Assembly: GCA_022385805.1 (NCBI GenBank)
Contig: MU277670.1
Location: 1,087,102-1,151,101 of the forward strand
Length of the DNA stretch: 64,000 bases
DNA from: Pilatotrama ljubarskyi
Taxonomy: Eukaryota; Basidiomycota; Agaricomycetes; Polyporales; Polyporaceae
Reading direction: 5' to 3'
Shown here: positions 1 to 10,740 of the stretch, in pieces
Layout: each line of letters starts with the position of its first letter
Position numbering within the stretch: position 1 is the stretch's first letter
Program-made: the position numbers and the translations under genes
The notes under the pieces: model-generated
The model's database searches: none
What the model was told of the DNA's origin: nothing
What the model saw: only the letters and a program-made list of their open reading frames with translations

Positions 1-459
1 GTGCGACGTCTCTCCAGATAATCGCGGGAACGGAGAGGCCGTGGATCAAGACGACCTAAGAAGCCCGTCTGCGGATGCTCTGCATGTTATGAGATGGATT
101 CTCGTACCCGCTTGCCGTCTTCTGGACCGATGAGCCAATATCGGACCTATCACGCGCGGCCCGGTGAGTATGAACGCGAGAGGACTGGGTGAACGGACGC
201 GACGTACCGTGCCGTATGGGAACTTGGCATATGCTCCGCCCTCGTAAAAATTGTCCGGATATATTGCCCAGGTTGGAGAGCTCTTCGGAAGTGTAGCGAG
301 CGATGGGTGCACATAAAGCGAATCTGGAGAGTGGGGGAAGACGGTGAAGAAGTAGGCGAGGATGACGACGGTGGGGCAGACGAGGAGAAACCACTGGAAG
401 GCGGAGGAGGGCGCCATGACTTGGAGGAGGAATGAGAGGCCCGGCGAGGGTGGGCTCAT
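1..459 (-). CDS. alpha/beta hydrolase, N-terminal part (cut by window edge)
   Basis: Three exons can be read: 459-208, 146-108 and 55-1, with introns 207-147 and 107-56, both GT-AG and all in frame. The start at 459 gives a short leader; an in-frame ATG at 417 (MAPSSAFQWF) is an equally good start. Residues 15-45 hold a hydrophobic stretch (FLLVCPTVVILAYFFTVF) that looks like a signal anchor. Next come YPDNFYEGGAYAKFPYG, then VRYWLIGPEDGKR, then VVLIHGLSVPAIIWRDVA. The HG motif after a VVLI beta strand is the oxyanion-hole loop of alpha/beta hydrolases; the catalytic Ser, Asp and His lie beyond the window. In fungi this architecture is a membrane-anchored serine hydrolase of unknown substrate. 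The family call is fairly firm; the specific activity is not known. Confidence 0.75.
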
Positions 460-733
460 CGAGTGCGCAGGGCGTACGTGGGCGAGGAGAGTCTTGCCAC
501 TGTCTGGCCGAGTGCCAGTACTGCGAGCCTAAGCCTTGCGAGTGGCCGCTGCTGCGACTCGTTCGCTCCGGCTTTCTCGGACCACGTGCAGGCACACACT
601 CCCGTCACGTGTCGCCTTCGCGCGAAGGCGTTGTTGTGCGTTGTTTGCACGCGGCCTGCTTTCGGCGTGAACCTGGGTGGGATGGTGCGCTTGTCCTCGA
701 CTCCTCGCCCGAGCTGCAAGGGCCTCTCGTCCT
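460..733. promoter_or_regulatory. divergent intergenic region
   Basis: About 270 bases separate the divergently transcribed hydrolase (-) and coiled-coil gene (+), so this stretch should hold both promoters. I see no clear TATA box. Open frames across it run on both strands but show no family resemblance and are taken as chance frames in GC-rich DNA. Confidence 0.4.
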
Positions 734-3700
734 ATGCAGCATACATCCTGCTCAGATGCGCCCGCCCTCGCCCTCGACGACATCCTCCACGCCATGTCTC
801 CCTCTCCGACACCCCAGTCGTTTCCCCCAGAGCCGTCCACTCTAACACCTCCTGATCAGCAGTTCGCATTCTCCGCTGCAAGTGATATCGACCAGACGTC
901 GATCATACACACTGCCGTCTCTCCTCCCCGCATGAGCTCCCCAGAGCCCTTGGACTACACTGAGCTTGAGTCCATGCGTGCACGCGTCCAGGAGTTCGCA
1001 CTCTCCCATAACGCAAGTGAGGCCGAACTTGCCGCCATGGTGCGCCCGTCCATGATATGGCACGCAGTCCTTCCCTAAACAATGTCGGAACAAGGTATTG
1101 CGTTTGACCTCTCAACTCCTCTGTCACCCATCTCCCGCGCAACTTGCTTCACAGGCGGAGACTATCGCCGAACTCACGTTCCAGAGGAACAATCTTCTTC
1201 GCGAGAGAGAGGATGAACGTCTACGCTGGCAGTCTGAGAGGGAAGCCTGGGAGAGAACCGCCGACGTTCTCGTCAAGAAAGCATACATCGCTCAAGAACC
1301 AATGCTACGGGACCAGGTGTGCAGGACCCTCCCGAGCGGCATCACAGTTGTGTAACGTCTCCCGTCAGGAATCCCAGCGCTACCTTGCCCGCCTGGAGGA
1401 CGACCTGAAGGCCTCACGTCGCAGAGTCTGTCGAGTCACCTCTGCGCAGCGTTCCCTACTTACCGTTCTCGCTCTGACGTCCGCTAGCTCGCCGATACCC
1501 AAGCACGGCTCTCCGCCCTAGAACGCGAGCTCTCCCGCATCCGCCCACTGCTTTCTCTGCAAGCCACCATCCTGCGCGATCCCCAGTTATGGCGGTCAGA
1601 ACGTCTCCCGGCCCTTCATTCGGACAGAACCGGGCACACGATACAGAAGGATGCCTCGCGTCCTACGAGAGAGCCAGGTCTTGAAGGCACGGGCGAAGAC
1701 AGCACACAGCCGACTGCTTCCCCGAAAGCACCACCAACGACGCCCTCTCAACCCCCGCGCAACTCCCAGACCAAGCCTGAGAAGCATCACCACAAGGAGC
1801 GGCACAAGGATCGCGAGAGGGACAGGCAACATCGGCATGGCCATCGCACCCGTTCCTCACTGCTTGCGGACGCTCGCGCAGAGTGTATTCTGGTCGCGGC
1901 ACGCAAGATCGGGCGGATACGTGCCGGAATACTCTCCGGTTTCGTCAAGGAGCGTGCGCACTTCGTCAGCGAGGGTCGCCTCACGCAGACGGCGCATGCA
2001 AGTGCAGACGCGAACCAGGAAATTCGACATGTGTTGCTATCCCCGCCAACATCTCAACCTCGCCCGACCGCTAGCACGCTTTGCGGAACGGACAGCTCTG
2101 ACGCGCATCCTCAACGCGAAGGCGAGGCCAGCTCGTCGAGCCCTTCCGTACCTCTCGCAGCCTCCGACCAAGGCGTAAGTCCTCGATTGACGCAACGCCG
2201 ACTCGCACCCTCCCCGCTCGGCGCCCCGGGCCCAAGCGCGGCCCCCGCGCGCCAAGCCAACATGCCAACTCATTTGCACCCATCTGTCCAGGCTTACTCC
2301 GCCACGATGCAGGGCCGACATCCACATGGGATGCCTCATCCGGGTTACGTTTACTTCGCCTCGAGTCCTGCACAGGGCGGGCCCGTCCCGTTCGTGGTGC
2401 CCGTCCCATGGGCTGTCCCTGGCACGCCTCCCCGTCCGTCTACGACGCAAGCCCGGCAAGCGCAAGGCCAGCAGCCCCTGGCTCAAGGTGTGAGTCAGAT
2501 TCGGACGCCCGCCCGCGGTCAAGCGACCGCTCCGAAGGAAAGCGTGTCAACGCCAATGGATTCGCTCGTCAGCGCCGCGCGCACTCTCATCGAGGACGAA
2601 GACTACGACTGCGAGCGTACGGGCCCAGAGGGGAACGAGAACGGGCCGAGCGCCAACGTAGAGGAGACTGCAGACCAGGCAGAAGTGGAGGGTGAGCCGC
2701 GCGTGACGCGGCGCGGCACACGACGTCGGGCGGCCGCTCCCGTGCCCGAGAGCCCAGTGCCGAAGCGGAGGCGAGTGGGAGATGTGATAGGCACGTCCGA
2801 GGCTACTCCAGCGGCGGCTGCTCCAAGTGCGTCGAGGACGACGCGAAGAGGGAAGGCCGCTGGGACGTCGATACCGACTCAAGAAAAATCGAAGTCGAGA
2901 GCCCGAGCGAAAGGCAAGGGCAAGGAAAAGGCGCCAGCCTTGGACGAAGAGGAGTCCCCTCCTACACCTATTCCGACGCAGACCGTCCCGCCAAATCCCC
3001 CCACGACAAGCGCGCCGCAGGTCGCGCGCATACGCAGCGCACTCGACGTGCTGGCTGATCAGGCCGCGCAGGAACAGGAACGACGGCCCTCGCTTGGGCC
3101 GGGGAGTCGCCGCGACAGCGCGAGCTCGGAGAGCAGGGACGCGAAGGAGGCAGAGGCAGAGAGCGTGCACACACCAGTTCAGATGGCGGCCCCCATCGGC
3201 GACGTGTTCGCACCGGAGACGGTGCCGAGTACGGACCTGCATAGGGACACCTACTTGTCTGAAGGAAAGAACATGGAGAGTAGAGAAACAGTAGGCCTCG
3301 GAGAGGAGGCCCCTCATTCTCTGGCAGATGCGGACCTGTCGGGAGAGGCGGATGCGTATCCAGCCGCGGTGCCTACAGTCGACGCGGCCCCAGCCCTCGC
3401 CGAGCAGGATCCGCCTCTAATTGAACACGAACGGGCTCCAGGCGCCTCCTCGCCGCCGTTCTCATCTCCGCTTCTCCCTCCCTCGTACGGCCCCCGCCTC
3501 GAGCCCGAGCCGAGCGAACGACACCGCGACGATTCACGGTCACCGACAACGCACACGGAGACGGCGCACGAAGCCGCCGCGCCTCCGCCCGAGCTGCTCG
3601 ACACAGAAAGGAAGCCACTTGTTCCACCTCGGCCGTCCATAGCGTCGCTTCCTGATGCGGCGGTCATCCATTCGGATCTCTCCCTTTCGACGGGGCCGGC

Positions 3701-3863
3701 TTCCATGCCTCCCGAAGGCCGCGTCGTATCCGACGAACCGTGCGGGTCACTCGAAGATGCCGCACGAATAAGCACCCACGCTGAGGCGCCCATCGGTGTC
3801 GAAATTGAGAGCGGTGACGAGGACGCGGAGGGTTCTGTTGTGGAGGAGACAGAGTATACATAG
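734..3863 (+). CDS. hypothetical coiled-coil, low-complexity, probably nuclear protein
   Basis: Four exons fit: 734-1039, 1155-1316, 1369-1425 and 1488-3863, total 2901 bases and 966 residues, with all borders at codon boundaries. A second in-frame ATG at 794 (MSPSPTPQSF) could be the true start. Exons 1-4 give a charged coiled coil (AETIAELTFQRNNLLRERED, then ESQRYLARLEDDLKASRRR and LADTQARLSALERELSRIR). After it lies a His/Lys/Arg-rich patch (KHHHKERHKDRERDRQHRHG), then a long disordered Ser/Pro/Glu-rich tail with basic clusters (PVPKRRRVGD, SRARAKGKGKEKA) that would act as nuclear localisation signals. The C-terminus is acidic (ESGDEDAEGSVVEETEYT). I do not recognise the family. The exon structure is moderately certain; any role is unknown. 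Confidence 0.65.
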
Positions 3864-4808
3864 TTGTGATTAGTGCAACGATCCTCTCGAGTTTTGCATA
3901 CTGTGACATATAGTGCTTCCTGTACTGTGATGTACCTACATTGACAGAATGCCCACTGGTTGATTTCTCATGCAATAGTATTTGTGTCTGAATCAAGTGA
4001 CTATCATGACCGTATAGAATGTTTGCAGTTGGTCAACCCGTCGCCATTAGACTTTGCTCAAAGTCATTTCAAGGTCAAGGAAGCCACAGAATGCAAAAAC
4101 CATGTGCACCCCCTGCTTCCTCGCAGCGGGGACCTTGCAAGGCGCGAGTGGGAAGAAGGGCGGCGTGGACCTGAGACGTCATGACAGCTGTTTGCAGAAC
4201 GATAGGCCCGTCAAGCGAATGTTACGCAGACAGTGGTTAGTGATCCGACCCTGCGGAGTCCGTCGTTTGACGTCGTGTAAGGGAGAGCCGAGAACTCCGC
4301 TGACACCGTCGCGCGCCTCCCCCGCCAACCCTTGGCGTCTCCGCACCTCTGCCGACTCTCCGCTCGAAACCACTATCCACGTAATTTCGTTCACGGGAGC
4401 CTATCGTTCTGAAAACAGCTGGAAATGCAGAGTTTTGGCGAAACTGTCAATCGGGCAGTCTTTCCGCCGAATTGTCCGGACAGCACAGGAGAGGAACCAA
4501 TCAAAATCCGATGATTTCATTTTCCGAGCAGATTACAGGACCAATTGCCGAATTCATTCAAACTATATATTGACCGCCGACTGTTCTTCACCGGTTAAAT
4601 TAGACAAGGGCCCAAGGTCGAAATGGGATTTCCCCCCCTGTGCATCCAGTTGCTGAACCTTGCAGAGCATCTTGGGCACGTTTTTTGGCCGCTAAGCGCT
4701 GAGGATGAGGATGCCTCATCTTCAGGGCTTTAAATGGGCGCATCCTTGCACAAAAATGCGACCCAAACTGCTCCCAAAGTGCTCCGCGGAGAGTATCCGG
4801 TTGCGTAG
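3864..4808. other. intergenic, no gene recognised
   Basis: The first half is AT-richer than the flanking coding DNA and holds the 3' region of the coiled-coil gene. Open frames at 4054-4656 have no recognisable domain. An AT-rich patch with ACTATATATTG near 4562 could be a promoter element for the downstream homeodomain gene but lies about 240 bases from its start. Confidence 0.4.
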
Positions 4809-5192
4809 ATGCCTAAATCAGGGCCTCCCCCGGCCGTCCCCGATATCGGCGCTCAGAAGCGGGAGGCCTTGCCCCCTTCGGCCCGGAGGATGCGCAGAGG
4901 TGTGGTTTGAACGTTTCCCTCGAATCCGAACAAATTCTGATCATAACGATTGTTGACCGCAGAATACGCTGAAATCTTCGGCAACGACCCCCCGCCAGAG
5001 CTTGTGGAGGAGCTGCACCGCGATATGCAGCGTATATTCGGACTACCTCACTATAAGGTGAAGAGCCTACGCAATTGGTTCTACAGGCGACGAGATGCGA
5101 GTTTGAGAACACGACAGATAAGCCCGGCGTGGTATGTCATGGTTCGTTCTTATATAGCCCCATGGTTCACGATGTTCGATGAACTCCTATGA
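4809..5192 (+). CDS. short homeodomain protein
   Basis: Exon 1 is 4809-4899 and exon 2 is 4963-5192, joined by a 63-base GT-AG intron; 321 bases give 106 residues. The joined frame reads a basic patch (SARRMRR), then EYAEIFGNDPPPELVEELHR, DMQRIFGLPHYKVKSLRN and WFYRRRDAS. This fits the homeodomain three-helix pattern: a helix 1 core like (L/Y)xxIF, the N-P turn, a helix 2 core EEL, and helix 3 ending in (N)WFxxRR, the DNA-contacting WF-x-x-R signature. The protein ends shortly after the domain, so it is little more than a DNA-binding module. A GTATGT donor at TGG-TATGTC near 5130 could instead splice to an unseen downstream exon. It may be a gene remnant or a small regulator. The domain call is good; the gene model is tentative. 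Confidence 0.55.
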
Positions 5193-5492
5193 AGCCTGCT
5201 GTGCTTATGAATGAGAAACCCGCAGGTCGTCATAATGAACACCAATCGTCAGTGAGGTATTCGCGGGCACAGATGTTGATCAGGAGCAGAGTGCGAACGC
5301 AGGACATGGGACTCGGATGTTTGGCGCAGAAGCCGCCGCCAAACAACCTCCCAAAATGGAAGGGAATACATTTTCTCGAGACGCCCTGTCCTTATTGCCG
5401 TAGTAGCCCGTCTCTACTGCATAAACTGCCGCATCGTCCATCCTCCCCATTCTACTCTCACGCGAGCTACTCGCTCGATCTCGACGCCAGCA

Positions 5493-6626
5493 ATGGGTTC
5501 GTCCTCGTCTCCCGCTAAGTTGAAGCGTGCTGCACCTACGCCCGCGAGCTCCTCGTCTGCTTTCCCGAACTCGGTCTCTGGCTTCACGGTCCTCCCGATC
5601 GCCTATTCTTCGTCGGCAACGCACATACTCTACGCCCGGGCACATTCGGCTCCAAAGAAAAAGGACGCGAAGGGAAAACAGAAGGCGAAAGTGGCTGCGT
5701 TGCCCGAAGGACGCACTCTCTTCCTTGTCAATGTGCCTCCAGACGCGACCGAGCGGGAGTTGACCCTTCTCTTCAAGTCATGTGGCACGGTCGAGAAGGT
5801 GGTCTTCAGCACGGGCGGTAGTGGCTCCAGTGACTCCGAGGAGCTGCGAGAGGACGGAGACAGTGACGACGAGAGCGGCGAGGGCGAGGGAGCCGCAGGG
5901 TCTGGCGATGAGGAAGAAGATGCGGACTCCCGTCCGAAGAAGAAGCGCAAAGTCTCCCAGTCTGATGCCCCGCAAGTTGTGCCGCTTCCCTCCCCTCCTA
6001 TGAGGACACTCCGCCGCACTGGGCATACTGCCTACGTCGTCTTTCTGGATAGCTCCTCGCTCGACCGCGCACTGAAGCCCCCACCAAAACCCTATACTTG
6101 GCCTATCGACAAGGAAGCTCCCCATGGTCTTGAGCACTATACTGCGCTATATCACGCATTACGACCGCCTCTGGACGTCGTTCGCGCGCATGCCGATTCT
6201 TGGATGGAGGCGTTCGAGCACGAGCAGGCGAAGAAGCGGCAGGAAAGCAAGTATCACAAGGGGGAAGCCATTGTCGACGAAGATGGCTTCACTCTCGTAA
6301 CGCGTGGAGGCGCGTACGGCAAAACGCTCGGTGGCGGCGTCGGTGTCGCGAGCAAGCGGTTCCAGGAGGAACAAGCAGGCGCTACGTCGGGCAGTAAACG
6401 TCGCAGGAAAGATAAGAAAGAGAAGAAGGAGAAGGACGCCTTCTATGCTTTCCAGATCCACGAGAAGAAGCGAAAAGGTATGTTTTTGTTTCCCATATGT
6501 AGGCGACAAGTCAAGGCTCGGGGCTCACTATGTTGTCCAGAGTTGATCGACTTGAAGAAGAAGTTTGAGGAGGATAGGGCTAAGATCGAAAAACTGAAGC
6601 AGTCGCGCAAATTCAAACCGTACTGA
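5493..6626 (+). CDS. RRP7: ribosomal RNA-processing protein 7
   Basis: Two exons, 5493-6477 and 6541-6626, encode 356 residues. The 63-base intron is a multiple of three and has no stop, so a naive frame reads through it. The N-terminus matches the Rrp7 opening (VSGFTVLPIAY, HILYARAH); an RRM-like domain follows (TLFLVNVPPDATERELTLLF), interrupted by a long acidic insert near residues 110-150 that ends in PKKKRKV. The C-terminal part carries the Rrp7 signature (DSWMEAFEHEQAKKRQESKY, DEDGFTLVTRGG) and the tail FYAFQIHEKKRKELIDLKKK ending QSRKFKPY. In yeast Rrp7 is a UTP-C/CURI-associated factor of the small-subunit processome needed for 18S rRNA maturation in the nucleolus. Length and motif order agree with the family. 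Confidence 0.93.
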   Translation: MGSSSSPAKLKRAAPTPASSSSAFPNSVSGFTVLPIAYSSSATHILYARAHSAPKKKDAKGKQKAKVAALPEGRTLFLVNVPPDATERELTLLFKSCGTVEKVVFSTGGSGSSDSEELREDGDSDDESGEGEGAAGSGDEEEDADSRPKKKRKVSQSDAPQVVPLPSPPMRTLRRTGHTAYVVFLDSSSLDRALKPPPKPYTWPIDKEAPHGLEHYTALYHALRPPLDVVRAHADSWMEAFEHEQAKKRQESKYHKGEAIVDEDGFTLVTRGGAYGKTLGGGVGVASKRFQEEQAGATSGSKRRRKDKKEKKEKDAFYAFQIHEKKRKGMFLFPICRRQVKARGSLCCPELIDLKKKFEEDRAKIEKLKQSRKFKPY

Positions 6627-7730
6627 AATGTCGGTTTTTACCGTGGATATTATATCATTGGTACACTCACGGCGAATTGCAGGTCAAGTATGCTGTGGAA
6701 CGTCATTGCGATATCATCCCGAGGCCTATGGGTGTATCTGGCCTGTACACAACGCTTCTCGCGACGTACGGCTCCGCAGGAGTCGTCTACAGGTCAGCGG
6801 AGCCTGTTCCCGGAGCATATGACGAGCCCGTGAGTGCTCGCCCAGTGGACTGTACGTCGCGATAAGATAGGTTCGCGACATTGGTGCGGATGTGAAGGAG
6901 GCGACCGGTGCCGGTTGCGTCTCCCATCACTAGCCTGAAAGAAGCCGAAGCTGCCGCATGGTTCTATGTGAATTTGACGGTCTACTGAGGAAGCCTGTCG
7001 TGCTCGGTGACCGGAGAGGTGTGTCTCGTAGCTCGACGCGCGAGCACGACACTTCTGAGTGAGCGAGGAGATCGCTGATAGACCCCGCTCAGCCAAGGAG
7101 TGCCAGTACAGCATCGGTAACGCTAGCCGCGAGAACGAGAATAGCCGCGACATGACTGTGGAAGGAAGACTCGAGCGATTAGCGGTTGTGTGAGGCTGCG
7201 CTGGAGACACGCATGACGCTGATACGTTCTGCGAAGACAGTCCCGCTATGCAGCGCAGCCGGTATGAACCTTTGATATCAAGTCGTGAGACATATAACAC
7301 CGCTCATATACGAGTCGCCCCGCACGTTCTCTGCGCTCGAACTTCACGGTGCATCTCCTGCCGTGTGCGATCCGATCGTCCAGGGTACGGGACCACAACC
7401 TACACCGACCCTAGCGTATCGGTCTACCTCGTTCCGCTGGCTGCGAGATCGGTCCTGCAGATCTCACCAGGAACGCTGACAAACGGCCGTCGCAGCCGTT
7501 CCTAGCTTAGGCCGCGGTGGGCCCTGTTTAACTATGCCCCATTGCCTACGACCGCGTGCTGACATTAAACCTTTTCTGCAGCCCCAACGGTGTAACTCTC
7601 GCCGACATTGCCATCCCAGCAGTCGCATCGTACACGCATGAGTGACTTGCCAAAGACTTGGTCCATCCTGCCCATACGTGTATCGGTTGCTCGGCGGTAG
7701 AATGAGGTGAGTTTGCTTGCGAAGTCTCTG
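6627..7730. other. intergenic, unassigned reading frames
   Basis: A stretch at 6680-6960 reads on the plus strand as a possible exon (GVSGLYTTLLATYGSAGVVY) with a candidate second exon after an AG at about 6870 (VRDIGADVKEATGAGC). I do not recognise the family and no start or complete frame could be built. It may be a decayed gene. The rest to 7730 shows only chance frames. Confidence 0.3.
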
Positions 7731-9611
7731 ATGTTGATCATTCGGCGTAGCACTCAACATTTCGCCGGATACAGGGTCGCTGCCAGGGACCTGTACACAT
7801 TGGACGCGCAGTATATCGAAGACCTGTACTTTGCTCGGTAAAGGATTTCGAATGCACGCGACAGAGTACTGCAAGGCTGATATTGAGTCGATCTCCTAGG
7901 GCTCTCAACCTCGCAGGTTATGTCATTCTCGTCTACGAGTGTCTGGTGACATTCCCTGACGAAGTCAGTATTGTTATCATACCCTCCAGCGGCGAATGCT
8001 GGCTTAAGTTACTGTACTAGGTGCAATACATCTGGCCCACTCGCTGGTCGATAGTCAAGGTTATATACTTGTTTAATCGCTATGGCAACATCGCATTCCT
8101 TGCGCTCGCCGACTTGCAGCTGCTGGGCATTTGGTGGGATTCGTCACCTTCCGTACGTCTCTTTTTTGAGCACAACCGATTGACTGATCGAGAAAGTCCA
8201 TCAGTTCTGTTTTGACGTCACACTAGTGATGTCGTTCGTCCAGCTCCTATCCTTTGCATTGATTCACAGTTAGTCCGTTCCGTGCATTCCTCTCGCAGCC
8301 TTGCTCACCAAGCTAGTTCTCGTGCTCTTGCGAGCATGGGCGACATGGGGCCGGCAGAAGAGAATGCTCACTGTCCTCGGTACCCTCTTCGGCGTGTATG
8401 CTTGCGTCTGCATTGCCATGCTCATCTACGGCCTTATGGATGGTGGTGGTATGCAAGACCATCTACTGCCGGAATCAACACCCGCTCACCCTTTACAGAG
8501 GACGCATTTCCTCTCTCTTCGATCACCAAGACATGCATCAGCATCCTGCCACGTAAGGCTTCGCAAGATTTACCGTTCCCATGCATTTCTGACTACCGCC
8601 TAGCGCACGCTGTGAGTTGGCTGACCAGATGTGTTCGCCGTGCATTCTCACATAGGCTTCACAAAGTGGATCTTATGGGTTCCCAGGCGAGTTGCAACCG
8701 TCAAAACGATCGTTGCCCGTCGTCGACTGACGCTGCAATCTCTAAGCCTCATACTAGAATGCGCGACCTTCGTCCTTACCATGGTCTCAATACGACAGTT
8801 CAATGTCCACCGCCACTTTCGCGAGCATTCCACCATTGTACAGGTCATCTGTCGTGACGGTGAGGGCCGATCTCTACTCTATCATTTGTCCATTACTCAC
8901 TGAATGCCGTCATCCTCAAGGAGTCATTTACTTCCTCGTGGGTCTCAATAGTTGTCGCATTCTGCGCGGAATATACTCAACTGCGCTATGGCCACTGTAG
9001 GTCACCCTCTTCAGCAATTCTTTCAACATACTAGTTTGGTACGTCCTCAAGGTCTCAACCCTCTGATCATCTTTCTGACGCAGCTACCCAGGGCACGCGA
9101 TTCTGACGTGAGCGGCTACCGCCTACTCTCGCTTCTGTGAGCTGACCGCCTGGAGTCGCAGCGGCCGCTGAACATGCTCTCAAGTTCGTGAGTCACCTTC
9201 GCATCCCCGACTCTCACAGGTCAGCTTCGTCTGATATCTTCTCGCCACAGATTCACACTGTGTCTCATGATCGTCGCCGGCCAGCGGCTCGTGCTCGACC
9301 TGCGCAAGGTGACCGACCACGACGGCCTCTCCACCACACGCGTCGGGCGCGAGATCGAGCGTGCGATCGAGGCTCTGCCGCGCTCACGCTCGCCAAGCCC
9401 AATCATGTTCGTCGATCGCTCGGTCGGTGCGTCTCCGGCCACGTCTGGGGTCCCGCCGCATGAGATGCCCGTGTATGATGGCCGGCGGATAGACCTTGGT
9501 GAGCTGTTGCCAATGGGTGAGGGCCTCGGGACGGACTGGGCCAAGGGAGAACGCAGCTCAACGCTCTCCAGGTGGGAAAGCAGTCGTAGAGATCGGGACT
9601 TTCATGTATGA
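7731..9611 (+). CDS. DUF6533-family seven-helix membrane protein
   Basis: Exons that join in frame include 7731-7837, 7900-7963, 8021-8152, 8205-8268 and 8299-8448; later exons run to a stop at 9609-9611. The N-terminal segment shows the DUF6533 signature: ALNLAGYVILVYECLVTFPD, then YIWPTRWSIVKVIYLFNRYG. Later pieces are helices typical of this family (LTKLVLVLLRAWATWG, VLGTLFGVYACVCIAMLIYG, LTLQSLSLILECATFVLT, RDG followed by VIYFLV) and a cytoplasmic tail starting LMIVAGQRLVLDLRK. The family is greatly expanded in Agaricomycetes and is thought to be receptor-like at the plasma membrane, but no ligand is known. Exons between about 8500 and 9250 are uncertain: the reading frame near 8930-9000 fits two alternatives, so slight decay cannot be excluded. 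It is convergent with the WBP2-like gene. Confidence 0.75.
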
Positions 9612-9945
9612 CAGAGATAGAGCTCGCTGGAGTGCCTATAGACAGACCGTGGGCGGCGCTTGTATCATACATAGAGTCGATTCCGTCTGCTTTCGCGTCA
9701 TCGGCTGCGTGATAGTCTTCTCACAGCTGGGCGCGAGGAAGTGATGCATTTCACGGTTCGCATGGCGGCACTTACCTCCGACTGGCTGGCGACAATTCAA
9801 GACAATCATTGAGATTTTTGTCTTCGTTGCACTGTACACTGCTGATGTTACAATTGATATCCGTTTCAGAGGCATCCTAATCCTTTCCTGTATGGCGGGT
9901 TATGTGGTAGGCGTGGACTGACGACATCCATGTCGAGCGGGCCAA
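9612..9945. other. convergent intergenic region
   Basis: This lies between two converging 3' ends. It holds no recognisable gene or repeat; it should contain both polyadenylation regions. Confidence 0.5.
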
Positions 9946-10740
9946 TTAATCGTCGTACCCCGGAGGGTTCTCGTCGGGGATATCGCCAGTCACGTAAGGC
10001 GATGACGATCCGCTTGGTCCAGGAGTAGTGTATGCGGCTACGTGCGCATCGGACGATCAGCAACGGCTTCAAGGAGCGACACAAAGATGGCAATCAGAAA
10101 CTCACGCAGGCCCTCCTCCTCATCTGCGGACTGCCGCTTCATATAGATCGCACGCTCGCGCGTCTTCTCGAGCGCACTGGTAAACTCGAAAAGGCCCTTG
10201 TCTTTGAAGCGCACTTCTGCGCGCGTGCCATCGACGAGTCCTCCTCCAGGGGAAGCTTTGATATCTAAGGAAAGGTAATTTGCGCCAAAACGCGGCTGCT
10301 CGAACTTTGTGGAGACTAGCGATGTGAGCGGGACGGAGAGCGAGTCGAAGGAGGGGGCTCCTTTCGATGGCAGATCCGACACGAAGATCAACTGCGAGCA
10401 GTGATGCGCGTCGCGTTGTGAGATCCAAGAGTAGTTGGATCATGGGCGGAACGGCACAGCGGCAGGGTTTCATGCAAGGATGAAGGTGGCTAAGGTCAGA
10501 TACTGTGGCGAATCTGGACGTGAAGTCTGTACGTACTCGTTGGTCGGTCAACCAAATCCTGCCCACTTCCTTCAGCTTCTTCGCGCCTCCTGAGCCTCCT
10601 GAGGTCGCAGCGCCGCTAGGAGGCGCATCAGGAATTTGGAGGGAGAGTTCTACGCCAGAGTCGATCGTGCGGATCGTGAGCTCGTGTGGCAGCGGAGTGG
10701 GCTGGCGCGAGGGGCTCAAAGTCGCCCAGTTCAAGGCCAT
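9946..10740 (-). CDS. WBP2-like GRAM/PH domain protein with PPxY-type tail
   Basis: Three exons, 10740-10537, 10391-10106 and 10037-9946, total 582 bases and 193 residues; phases agree at both junctions. The protein opens MALNWATLSP and continues TPLPHELTIRTIDSGVELSL, then RIWLTDQR joined to LIFVSD, and the core FDSLSVPLTSLVSTKFEQPR, FGANYLSLDIK, RAEVRFKDKGLFEF and EKTRERAIYMKRQ. This is the PH-GRAM fold of WW-domain-binding protein 2. The short C-terminus has LPAY and ends DENPPGYDD, so a PPGY motif that can bind WW domains is present, as in WBP2. In animals WBP2 is a co-activator adaptor for YAP and Nedd4 ligases; in fungi the role is inferred as an adaptor for WW-domain proteins such as Rsp5-type ligases. 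Length is shorter than mammalian WBP2. Confidence 0.88.

Noticed and set aside
6640..7510. A spliced gene between RRP7 and the DUF6533 gene
   Set aside because: Exon-like pieces exist but no family match, start codon or consistent phase could be found.
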